This document shows positions 34,248-44,500 of a stretch of DNA of 64,000 nucleotides, one piece after another; the first letter of the stretch is position 1; each line of letters begins with the position of its first letter. Below the pieces are notes generated by a model. It was not told the origin of the DNA. It saw only the letters and a list, made by a program, of their open reading frames with translations, and ran no database searches. A program made the position numbers and the translations under genes. This stretch comes from Paragonimus skrjabini miyazakii (lineage: Eukaryota; Platyhelminthes; Trematoda; Plagiorchiida; Troglotrematidae): contig JTDE01000226.1 of the NCBI GenBank assembly GCA_014338405.1, positions 256,778-320,777 of the forward strand, written 5' to 3'.

Positions 34248-35283
34248 TTGATAAACGACCATGCCAGTTCAATAGCTATTCCACGTAATTCACAGGACGG
34301 TGTTGATGGTGACTACTGCGTGGACGGTCGCCTGTTGGACACCCGACGTTTCGGCGTCAAAACTCGTAGATCGATAATGCGTATATCGCTGTTTGTAGAT
34401 GATAACATGCTATTTGAATACAGTAAAGTTCGGTTTGGATGTCTTCTTATTTCATCTTATTTCTTTCAGCCTTTTCGAACCGAGTGCTGAGCTGGCACTC
34501 GGAATACATATCAGGGTAGACACTGTGGAGGGAGCCACCTCATGGCAGATTTGTTTACGGCTGCGAGTTGAAAACTCACACAGCGAAAAGCATCCCTGTT
34601 TTCGGACATCTTGAGAGACATGTCTGGAAAAATCACAGCCGGAAGATGAAAACCACCCTGCCTGTCTAACATCCAGTGACGCTGTCTACGTTGTTTTACA
34701 GCAAAGAAACATGAATGTCCCATCAACGGAACGTACAAAATCTGAGCCGCTTTCATCTACAATACCCAACACGCATTTCGAGTATTCGGCGGTCGGATAT
34801 GAGTTCGAACACCCATGTAATTCGACGGGCGGATACGTACGGAATTGAAGCCATTCTGATAGCCAGTCTACTTCGTTGGCTTGGTCACGTCCGTAAAATG
34901 GGGCCGACCGGATTCCGAAACAGGTGTTGTACGGGCAAGAGAAAGAAGATGGGCGAAATCCTGGTGGTTCAAAGCGGAAATACAAGGATGTTATCCAGGT
35001 AAGCTTTTCGCGTTGTAACCTCAATTTTAGATGTTGGGACGACTTGGCGGACGGTCTTGAGAAATATGATCCGGACGAGCATCCGCAAGTTCAGTGAACA
35101 ACAACTGCGCGGCCGGGAACGGAAGCGCGCGGTAATCAAGGGAACGATCGGTGCCATAGGTCATGGTGACGTGACCATATGGAGTTGCGATGTGTATGGC
35201 CGCGAATGCTCTGGCAGTTTGGGATCAGTAGGTCATCAACTTACTCATAGTACACCGTCGGTCAAGAGACAACGGGTACGTTA
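34248..35283 (+). pseudogene. RTE-like LINE, reverse transcriptase and C-terminal relic
   Basis: The first frame has QDGVDGDYCVDGRLLDTRRF, then MRISLFVDDNMLFEYS; FVDD (34392-34403) is the RT catalytic box. After a partly deleted stretch, another frame (about 34605-35000) gives HVWKNHSRKMKTTLPV, a stop, TLSTLFY, a second stop, and then RRSDMSSNTHVIRRADTYG, SLLRWLGHVRKM and FRNRCCTGKRKKMGE. A last frame (35057-35283) gives IRTSIRKFSEQQLRGRERKR and the C-terminal tail. Stops and shifts make it inactive. The C terminus is close to the minus-strand copy at 17357-17975, so both belong to one subfamily. Its 3' UTR follows directly. Confidence 0.87.
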
Positions 35284-36312
35284 GGGTCAAGTAAGTTATA
35301 TCAGATATGACCATTTTTCTTGTTCGTATCCACCAACGTCTACCGTCGTTTGGAACTCACCTGCTCCTGTTTACAGAAACCTGGCCTGTTACCTTTCATT
35401 TTCTTTAGTTTTGTTAGTGTACTGTATGACGAATTTTTTGTCTGTTTTCTTTCAATTTATCCATGCATTTTTGTTGTGATTGTTTGTACGGCCAACGAGT
35501 GGAAAACGGAAACAGAGTAACGATAAATGAGACGGCGGATAATAGCACGATGAATAACGGTAAGGAACAACGAGTACGGATTATACGCGGGCAGTTAGTC
35601 TCTTCCCATCTAACCCATCTACCCGAGGCTACCGCATAAACACAGAAGAAAGACTGACTTTCAAACAGAGCATCTTTATGTCGCTTAGCCCGAAGACAAC
35701 ATGGTCACAAACCCGTTCGTATTTATAGAGTTTGGGACTAGCAACAAGCAAGGTCAAAGGGAATTGACCTGACAAAAGTCTAGATAGTACAGTCTAGGTG
35801 TGTAGTCGGGATGACAACAGCAGTTGTCAAGAGGGCTTAGGTCGATTGTGAAGACCGGAGCAGTGCATAGCCATGGCAAAGGTGAAGGTCACTCACAAGT
35901 GAACTTTGTTACTTCTGGTCACACAATATTTTCGGGGAACTGGCGACTTCCCCGACAATTTTTTATCTTACTCTATATCTTATCTAGAGTGCACTAACAT
36001 GTACTGATATACTGAGGCACTTTTTGCAATACGTTTCCAATATTTTTATTCTCACTTCAGATCACACTATTGGAGTCTGTTTATTTCTCGAGAGACAGGG
36101 TTTTCAATTTCGAGCTAGCCTATGAATAGCTAACCAGCATTAACCGGCTGGATAGAAAGGCCTCACTCACACGCTTCCTTGTCTTAATCCTTCGGGCTTA
36201 CACCAGATACGTGGTGTGTGAGTGGAACCACAAATGGTGATGGTTAAGCGAAAGCGTCCTTTGGCTTCGGTCACTGTGACAGACTAATCTTAACCGGATG
36301 CCACCAACTTTG
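35284..36312 (+). repeat. RTE-like LINE 3' UTR, split by a solo LTR
   Basis: Downstream of the coding relic, this aligns with the minus-strand 3' UTR at 16850-17400. Blocks include GTTAGGGTCAAGTAAGTTAT, TTTCTTGTTCGT, CCGT(T)TGTTTGG and TCCTTTTCAGAAA-like sequence, a break, then TTGGAGTCTG, CTCACTCACACG, CTTCGGGCTTACA, GTGTGAGTGGAACCAC and GTCCTTTGGCTTCGGTC. The break corresponds to the 473-bp insertion at 35485-35957. Alignment fades near 36312, the likely 3' end of the element. Confidence 0.7.
35485..35957 (-). mobile_element. Solo LTR inserted in the RTE 3' UTR
   Basis: This block is absent from the other copy of the same 3' UTR. On the minus strand it starts TGTCGGGGAAGTCGCC and ends GGCCGTACA, that is, TG...CA. 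It contains CTATAAATACG as a promoter TATA box, followed by CATAAAG as a possible polyadenylation signal, in the proper order. The flanks ATTGTT (35479-35484) and ATTTTT (35958-35963) could be an eroded target duplication. The internal region is missing. The insertion is younger than the LINE copy it interrupts. Confidence 0.68.
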
Positions 36313-38035
36313 TGTGGCTAATATCTTCTGTCGTGAGTTTCTTGCCTGCAATTCTCTGCCCGTTGGTCCGGTTTCGTTGAGCGATGGCTCATCCGGTCGC
36401 CCGTGTTGTCCGCAGTCAACTCATTGTAGACTTTGGCCATATATTACCGTCACCAAGTGTTGGGATAGTTGCGTCTCCGATTTGGCCAGTCGTAACAATA
36501 CAAAAGAATGATACACCGCTACTTAGCCATAGCATTCTATGTATCAGTGGCAATGTTATCCGTGGTGGTCCGCCATCTAAAATTTTACTCAAGCTTTCCC
36601 CTTCGCCTGTAAGTTTCATAACCGTCCACACCATGAAGTTCAACCAGTGGTTGTGCATTGATAGATCAAGCAGATGGACATTTTCTAGTTTTTGTTGACA
36701 TCATAATTCCAGTCACGCTAAATTTAACATGGGTTTATTCGAAGTGACGGCTGACAGACCTTGAGTAACTGAGTAGAAGGTATCAACAGTTGTGCTGTTA
36801 GCTGTTTTCATTTTCGTCTGAACTCATCATTGACCAGCCACAGACTGATGTGGGGGTAAATTTTGTGGATTTCCAGTTTGCTGTTGATCAGGTTCATCCA
36901 AATGTACTTCGGGTAGCCACACTGAATTATTGTGAGAAAGGAAAATTCAATGGTCTGGCCTGTTTAAAAACCTGATTCTCACAAAATCCTCTGTATTGTA
37001 ATACGTCTTCACATTTCAACTTACGTAGTCCGCTACCAGTGCAAACAGGCCTGGAGAGGTAAACGGTTCTGTCTATTTCGTCATCACCACGAATGAGTTG
37101 ACGGGATTTAAGGGCAGGTATTGTTCAGCTTGCTTTCCCATCTTGACTACTTCCGGTTGGAATCATGCTTGAGTGTGCGTTGTCTGATTAGAATAAGTTC
37201 AACTAAAGTGTAAACGGCTACGAAGAAACCCGGTAATTATGACCGTTTATATGTAGGATTTTGTATTACTGATAAGTAGGATTTTGTTGTTTGTTACGTT
37301 TGAGTGATGGTCTCTTTTGAACAACAGGGAAATAAAATCGGTCCCCAGTCGGTTATTAGAAGGCCCATTTGGTAACACGACCGAGTTGTTTTTGCATAAA
37401 GCGCAAGACGTGACTGACCGCATTTATCCCTCTACGCTTCTTACAGTCTGTTTTGTTTACATTCCAACTCATTTTTAAAGTGCATGACCTGAATTTCAGT
37501 ATGTTCGTAAGGCTCTCTGTTAAACGTATCTCTCGTTTTGCTCAGATTCAGACTTGACCTGAAAGAATTAGGATGGGAAGAAGAAAATGGGATTCACTGT
37601 CAGGACACACCGCATGGATGTCTGACACGTGACCTTCGAAAACAAAACAAGCAGTGTGCGTCGATTTAGAAAGGCTTTACTGTATGGAGATTTGTAAATC
37701 AGCTGTGTTATTTAACTCATGACTCAGTTAAACATACAGCGTCAAAGGTCACGTCATCCAAACAAAGGACTGAAAGGACCGTGTGGACACACCAGCGCAC
37801 ACGAGTCCATATTATATACGGTTTTGTTTTTCCTGACATGCTTTCAGACTTAATTCAGTCCACTATTCTGGTTGTGATTTAACAACGTCGACATTGTCCG
37901 AGGGAGATTTAGGCTGTCGTTGAATGCTCACAGTTCGAAACTCAAAAACTGCATTATTCACAACCGTCCTCATTTGCAAACAATATTACTTCTTATCCTG
38001 GAGGTTCAGAGAGCGTTTCACTTCGAACTGGGCTT
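36313..38035. other. Unassigned DNA, possibly including the 5' part of the Penelope element
   Basis: Frames at 36314-36511 and 36384-36698 (plus) and 36416-36658 (minus) overlap one another and have no recognised domain. The stretch just before 38040 should hold the N-terminal part of the Penelope RT, but I cannot recognise it. Confidence 0.4.
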
Positions 38036-38039
38036 GAAA

Positions 38040-39400
38040 CCCCGGTTGACTTTTTAATTAGACTGGCAAACAGTTTAGTAAACACTGATTGTTCCATATC
38101 GTACACCATAATACACGTTCTTCGTGAGACAGGTGAGTTTTTGTGTTTTTATTTTTCAGCCAAAACTGTGATATAAGTATTCCAACTGAATATTCTTAGG
38201 ATCTCGTTTTACTGTATACAGAAAACATCAAGTTCAATTTTGAAAGACTTTTAGACAAATAGACGAAGTGACTATGAGTAGTCCGTTAGGCCTAACGTTA
38301 GCGGACATCTTCTTGGGAATGATAGAATGGTAAATCCCAGATAATATTGTCAAAGCTGTGTTGTACAAACGGCATATTGGTGATATTTTCATTTTTATAG
38401 ATATTGATCATTTTGATTTGTTCCTGTTACTTTTATTCACCCGAACTTATCCTTGTCTCACGAAACTGAATCAAACGGCAGTTTAGCTTTCTTAAATATA
38501 CTCATCACTAGGAGTGGGAATGGGACATTACAGCGATCGGTCCATCGTAAAGTAACATGAAGTGGACAGTATCTTGACTGCCCCAGCTTTGCCCCGATAG
38601 CATACAAGCGGGGTTTGGTCAAAATCCCATTTTATAGGGCCAGGCATATATGCATACCTAATAGGCTGCAGATGGAACACGNNNNNNNNNNNNNNNNNNN
38701 NNNNNNNNNNNNNNNNNNNNNNNNNNNNNNNNNNNNNNNNNNNNNNNNNNNNNNNNNNNNNNNNNNNNNNNNNNNNNNNNNGTTGAGAATAACGTTACTG
38801 GCAAACGGATATCCTGAAAAGTTTATAGACATTAATATCATGATGAACAAATGCAATGAGCCGGTTCAAACAGCCCAAACGAGATATATTCTTTTGCGAT
38901 TCAAAAGAGATCATCTGGCAAACGATATCAAACACAAATTGCAATGCGCCCTAGCCCGTACAAATGCAGCTGTTCAATTACGCTTGGTTCAAACCACTAA
39001 AGGACCCGTCCTATACAGTCGCGAACGCAGTTTGTCTAACCATTTTGTCTCTCAAGTTATTTATCAGTTCACTTGCAGTTGCGGTGACGTTTACATAGGC
39101 AGAACAGACCGACAGCTATCTCAGCGAGTGGCAGAACACGTCCCAAACTGGTTAAAACAGCTCATGACACAACAATCTGAAACCCGTAAATCCGCTACTC
39201 GAAGCCCCGCATCATCGATTGCCAGACACCTAATGATAACAGGTCACCCGGTTGACCTAAACAGATCATTCATAATATTGTTACACTATCAGAACCCGAA
39301 GCTACTGGCCTTTAGCGAAACCATGTTGATCAGAACTCACCAGCCGGCGCTATGTGCACAAAAGTGGTTGAAACAACCCATAGAGTTGCCGTCATGGTGA
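38040..39400 (+). pseudogene. Penelope-like element: RT relic and GIY-YIG endonuclease
   Basis: Penelope-like elements encode an RT fused to a GIY-YIG endonuclease. Decayed RT pieces come first: DLVLLYTENIKFNFE (38200), SSPLGLTLADIF (38276; family GSPL.P.LADIF) and YKRHIGDIFIF (38370), where the YVDD box has become HIGD, with stops and frameshifts. From 38615 the frame is open to 39400, interrupted only by the 100-N gap: KIPFYRARHICIPNRL, then LLANGYPEKFI. The endonuclease follows, with YQFTCSCGDVYIGRTDRQLS (residues 150-169; the paired cysteines, YIG 160-162 and R163), H175 in AEHVP, and AFSETMLI, PALCAQKWL at the end. The endonuclease half looks intact but the catalytic RT box is lost, so the copy should not move by itself. 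Confidence 0.9.
38682..38781. other. Assembly gap (100 N)
   Basis: Exactly 100 undetermined bases inside the Penelope ORF. The round number suggests a placeholder of unknown length. Confidence 0.99.
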
Positions 39401-39486
39401 TGACATAATGTGTGGTGTGACTACATGCGTGTCCACACACCGTCTATCTCTAATTGTGTGTCATATATAACTTGCATGTCTTACGT

Positions 39487-39527
39487 TTGCGACTGATGAG
39501 AGTAAACGAAATATTAACATATCGCAA
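39487..39527 (+). ncRNA. Hammerhead-like motif in the Penelope 3' terminal region
   Basis: About 90 bp after the GIY-YIG stop codon. Stem I strands TTGCGA and TCGCAA pair perfectly (6 bp) around a canonical CTGATGA core, a short stem II position (GAGTAAAC) and GAA, with A:U pairs for stem III and TA as the cleavage dinucleotide. Stem II is poor (only its first and last pairs form) and stem III is about 2 bp. Penelope-like elements are known to carry minimal type I hammerheads with very short stem III in their terminal repeats, and this is the expected place. Activity is uncertain. Confidence 0.55.
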
Positions 39528-40035
39528 CATATGTTTTCTGCACTGATCTAGACATGAAAATTCGGTCGTGCCCCGGATGACCAATTACGTGAGGATCAGC
39601 ACGATCACCTTCTGACCTCGTCAACCAGAATTCACATATCGGTGGTGATAAGGCTATGGCTCTAACATGAACGCACTTGGAGCTCAGTGTTTTCTTTGGT
39701 AGTCTATCCAAGTTTGAAGGCTATTATCAGCTATGGTCGATGTGCTATTAGTATCAGCCAAAGTCCTGATGTAGCCCAAATAAGACTGTATACCTCTAAT
39801 TTCCGTGAATCGGTGGGTTTCTGAAATATTTGGATAACGCAGGTCATCACAGCATACACTGACTGGTTTCCAACTCAAGACCATGCTGTTTACGTAAAAA
39901 TCTATATCCGTTCAGAGCACAACGCCACAGTCAGCCAGTTTGTGCTCGGTTCGCTGATCTCTCTCCCATCTCCTATAGGCAACCGTTAACGGAGTCTAAC
40001 CAGCCGATTTTCCAGTAACAGCACACCAGTAACAG
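39528..40035. other. Unassigned DNA
   Basis: No gene is supported. Near 40012-40036 the unit CCAGTAACAGC occurs twice in tandem (14-bp spacing), directly before the hairpin. Confidence 0.45.
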
Positions 40036-40069
40036 CGACCAGTTAGTCTGCTAGCACACTAACTGGTCG
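40036..40069. other. Perfect 12-bp hairpin
   Basis: CGACCAGTTAGT and ACTAACTGGTCG are exact reverse complements separated by a 10-base loop (CTGCTAGCAC). It follows a short tandem duplication. It could be the terminal inverted repeat of a deleted element or a cruciform-forming site. Nothing around it identifies a function. Confidence 0.6.
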
Positions 40070-42552
40070 TACGGTCTAGCAAAATAATCAATTAGGAAAA
40101 TAGGGCACAATACACACACGTGTGACCATGATCACGTCTTAGACACCTACCCGTCGATCAATCCAATCTCTCACAACAGTGTGTGTTGTTTTTCCTTTGT
40201 AGTGCCCAGGACACCAAATCAAGACGAGATTGCTTGCGAACATCGGTCACAGTTTCGAACACAAGCTACCCGATTTGTCAGATAATTCGTTCATTTGTTG
40301 CGGGTGACTCATCACTCTCGATACAACCGGCATTTCACCCAACCCTTCGATTATATCCGGCCCATAAATCACCTGCTGGCTGGTATGAGCCACAACAATT
40401 GTAGACATCGGTAGGCAATTTAGGGGCGTGTGGGTTGAAGTTAGATGGAACTTAGTGACTAAGATGAAGGACATATGAAATGCCTAGGTTGGTGATGAGT
40501 AATCTTCTTGTAAGTAATATGGACTTTATCTCACATATTCATCACCTAAGTTACAAAAAGAATGTACACGCGCATGACTTTATTTACTTATCGCAGACTC
40601 ATGTAAATACACAAAGGCAAGTGTTCGCACGCAAAAGAAGATTGTAGAATGTGTGTACATGTTACGAATTAGCTATGCAAAGTATCAGGCGAATCATAAA
40701 GGTAAGAAAAAGCTGAAATGTGAACGACAAAAGAGAAGAAAGATGTAGAGCTACAAGAAAAACACGACATTAAATCGGTACATACAGAGATACGCAACAC
40801 GAGTATCATCGATTTCTATTTATCACCGCAATCAACATCGCTCATAACCCAAGGCGTTCATCGTCATTCGGACCCCAGTCAAGAAGGAATGCTGTACTGA
40901 AGTAAGCTTCAGTGCGAGTGCATTCATTCCCCGAACCCGAACCATACGCTGGCCACCAGACTGCAGCTTTCAATCTAGCCCACTCCTTGCAAACAAGGCG
41001 AGATATAGAGGGCAGTGAATTGTTGTTTGTAATTTGTGGATAAGCCAACGAATTCTGTGTTATGAGATAAGTATGCTCAGGGTTCGACAGAGTTTATCCG
41101 TTTCGAAGATACATTGGCGAACATCGTCGTTGCTGACACGGTGTTCCCACCACATAGTGCTAACGCATCGAAGACATCGATAGTCGAAAATTGTGTGAAC
41201 ATTTTCCGCTCAGATGAGCCAGGTTTGAGAGCCGTATAGTAAGATTTCCCTTACGGTGGCATTATACACTCGGCCTTTCAAAGACAGACTGGGGTCATAC
41301 CGATGCCACAGGTGGTGTAGTTTGACAAACCTCATCCGAAATTTTGCTATACGATTTGTAATTTCGCCAAACATTCTCCTAGCGCTGATACAACTCCCAA
41401 GTTAAATGAACTACTACACTAACTCCAACGACTCGCTATCAAGGGTGACAACAGGTACAGATTCTTGTGAGTCTTGCAACACTACCATGTATCTGGAGCG
41501 TGTAATCAGATACAAGAATGACGAACCAAAGTATCTAGTCTGTTAGGTAACCGCACAACCACTTGCGCATTGCTATTGGTGACGTACTTTTCTAGTTGAA
41601 GTTACACTCGTACCAGTGGACTGAATGCGTCCTACAGTTCAAATCAATCCACCTGACTGCTTCGTTAATCAGGAAGAAAACACGTTCCGCAGCATAAGTA
41701 GCGTATGGATAATTGCAGTTGTCAAAAATACAAAATATGGTATTCGAAACAGATAAAATCTAGGCAGCATAGATGGTAGTGGGTAAACAGTTGGTTGATT
41801 GGATGCGCCCAATTCACTTCATAGCCGGTTAGAAATGAGAATAACAAATTGTTAACGTCTTTAAGTCTGCTCATTCTGTTGACACCCCGCAGTTTAACTT
41901 GGCCTGTTTAGTCCCTGTTCGGCACTATCAGTTAGAAATGATAGGACTGAAACTCATACCAGCAATCTTTACGTTGCACGGTCTGATGCTCTCATTCACC
42001 CGATATTTGGGATGAGGATGAGTCTTGAAAGCCGCAGTAACGTAGTGAAGTTCAGATCCTCAGTGTCGCAGTCAATAAATTTGGCTTAATCGATGCGATT
42101 AGCGCATCTGATACTTATGATCTAAATCGTGATCCATACACATAGAACCAGCGACCTATGGAAAATAAAAGGTTGGCCAAGAATACGTGAGTTGATGGTT
42201 CGGACATTTCTTTCAGACTATCCCTACCTGATGAGTGCAAACGAGAATGAAACTGCAGTTACAGTGAAGTTTTCCCATTTTGCATCGCCAAACTTTAAAA
42301 TATGGGTACTGGACACAAGAGTCCCAGCCGGAAGCTGGGACTGTACCCCAGGCAATCACTGAATTGCTATTATTGACCAGCTGTTTGTAACATATTTACT
42401 CCATCAAGAGATCGTGTCAACAATATTTCCATGCAGCTGATCCATCCAGATTTCACGATAAACCATGTATAATATCTCGAAACACCTTCAGTGATCCATC
42501 AAACGGTGAAGAGGATGCTCCCTCTTAGTGTTGTATAACAAGCAGTTTCGTT
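40070..42552. other. Unassigned intergenic DNA
   Basis: Frames at 40183-40404 (plus) and 40247-40474 (minus) overlap, and neither has a recognised domain. Nothing else is supported. Confidence 0.45.
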
Positions 42553-42590
42553 GTGAGTAGTATACTACTCATAAGTAGTATATTACTCAC
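42553..42590. other. 17-bp near-perfect hairpin
   Basis: GTGAGTAGTATACTACT and AGTAGTATATTACTCAC pair over 17 bp with one mismatch around a CATA loop. The left arm is itself close to palindromic (AGTAGTATACTACT). Such compact structures occur as folded-back transposon ends or cruciforms. No flanking duplication was noticed. Confidence 0.65.
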
Positions 42591-44234
42591 AGGCGACATT
42601 CAAAAACAAAAGAGCAAGCTCTCAACGCCAGAAAGACGACGGACAAGAAGAGACCATCGGAATAGTGTGTACGCGCTATGCGAGAAGTTTCACTAGGGTG
42701 GATGACAACGAACTGTCTCCCAATGTCTGTGAATGCGCGTCTGCCATGCAAATGAGTGTACGCGTTTGTGATCCAATTTTTGACATGACCTGTACAGGAG
42801 TTCACACAATAAACACGCTCTCAGGCCTAGCGTCTTTTGCAGTCACAACAATAGTGAGTGTCAATAAATTTCGATACGGATAGAAAGGCTGTGTGAACCC
42901 ACTTTACGCGTGATATTCGAATAGATTAAGTGTCGTGCACCAAAAAATATCAGCGGTGGTTTGGTATGTATTTTCAGTGACCGCTTCATGGGCAATAACA
43001 ATATGTGAAACATAAAAAAAACGTGGCCAATCATCTATGAGATTCAAGTTTTAAAATTGTAGAAGTTCAGCATAATACAATTCGAAACTTAACCACGATT
43101 GAGAAGTTCTGAGTAGTGCCTGCTCGACAAGCACACCGAAACACCGAGGTTAACGAGAGTTTCTGAAACAAGAATGAAGTAATGTAAAGTGTTTTTTGTG
43201 TGAATGAATTGTCAGAAGCATGTGGATACATTAGAGTATCAGTATTCATACGGATCAAAAAGATGCAAATTACTAGCCTCCACCGGAAAAATATCATCAA
43301 GCATATTCCTATAGTGTTTTGATAACCATTTTTAATGTAACTGGGTAAAATAATTACGATAAATTTATTATGGAACATGTTTAGGGATTCTGAGTAATAA
43401 TGGCTTCCTGTAGTACAGCACGACAAATTATTGTTCCAGAACGTTGAGATCATCCTGTTGGAGGGCGATTAGGTAACTACCTTTGTAGCGGGACGTTTCA
43501 CTCGAAAAACAGCATTAGCAGTGACAGTCCGATTCACTGGCTGATGTTGACGTTTGTGGATTGTGTACGCGATAGCCTACCATAGTTAGTACGGTTGGAT
43601 AACAATCGATCAAGTACCGGTCCAACTATGGATTTAGCATAAGATCGTATAAAACAATGGTACGAGAAATCGGTGTTTTGATAGTAGTTTACCTGCGAAT
43701 TATCAGTGAGGGGAGAACACCTGGACAAACGTTGGTTTGTAACTGAACGAGGAATGCTACATAGAACTTATCTACCAGTATCAAGTATTCTGTGTAGTTT
43801 ACTCGAATTATGGAGGACGAGCTCGTAACCACAACAGAATGTGTTTTATTTACTTCGTTGGCCTTATATGATGGTAATATATGTATTGTTGTCTCATTGT
43901 GTTATTTGGCTAAATGTTGCAAGTTTGGTTTTACATACAAAAAAAAGGAAAATGTTACACTATACTGCCATTCTTCATTTAGGTATTTGCTGTACACACT
44001 GTAAAACCTGAAAACGTTTACTTCGATGCTCCTTACATTAAAGGTGTAGAGATAATTTCTTTTCTAGACAATTTGGACCAACAAAACAGATTAATCAATT
44101 GTGTGCTCAACCGATTTCCGTCGTATATAAAACGGCCAAAATAAGTGGGGGGTATTGTTTAAAATTCTGCCTTGTATAGCCAGAGCGGGGTGTTTCGTCA
44201 AACCATGGTTTTCTTTGGAAATTATCAAGCACCG
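42591..44234. other. Unassigned intergenic DNA
   Basis: The longest frame is 43067-43453 (minus, 128 codons). It is rich in hydrophobic and cysteine residues, without a recognised domain or splice context, in AT-rich DNA. I treat it as unsupported. Confidence 0.45.
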
Positions 44235-44500
44235 GAACACTATTCGCACAAAGTTGTGGTTGAACGAGCATGTCTATTTTGAGATTACTTGGCGTTGTGG
44301 TTAGCAAGTTAGTGTTACAAGTACGAGGGTCAGAGTACAAATTTCGATCCAAACAAGGATATGCACTACTGATGAGCTTTAATAAGAGCAAAACTTGAGT
44401 CTAGTGCCTCTGTTCGAAGTAGTTTGGCCGGAAGGCTTATCGGAATACGATGACTAAGATCAAGTGTGAGTGGTGTTCAGCTTTAAACTACTTGTAAGTC
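44235..44500 (+). repeat. tRNA-like/hammerhead element, copy at 44 kb
   Basis: Plus-strand copy aligning with the family from CACTATTCGCACAAAGTTG, through GAGATTACTTGGCGTTGTGG (A-box region) and GGGTCAGAGTACAAATTTCG (decayed B box), the ribozyme at 44363-44407, CTCTGTTCGAAG, and a tail with GGAATACGATGACTAAGATC and GTGGTGTTCAG. Intermediate divergence between the 9-kb copy and the well preserved copies. Confidence 0.75.
44363..44407 (+). ncRNA. Hammerhead ribozyme motif with a core mutation
   Basis: Stem I GCACTA/TAGTGC is perfect, CTGATGA is canonical, stem II GCTTT-AATA-AGAGC pairs with one G-U, and stem III ACT/AGT is present. However, the first base of the conserved GAA is A. That G is an essential catalytic residue in hammerheads, so this copy is predicted to be inactive although its fold is intact. 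Confidence 0.8.

Noticed and set aside
42225..42260. CTGATGAG followed by CGAGAATGAAAC as a hammerhead
   Set aside because: The stem II strands do not pair, the base before GAAA is T rather than a pairing C, and no stem I partner exists. A core string alone is not enough.
43067..43453. 128-codon minus-strand frame
   Set aside because: AT-rich, low-complexity hydrophobic translation without motifs or splice context.
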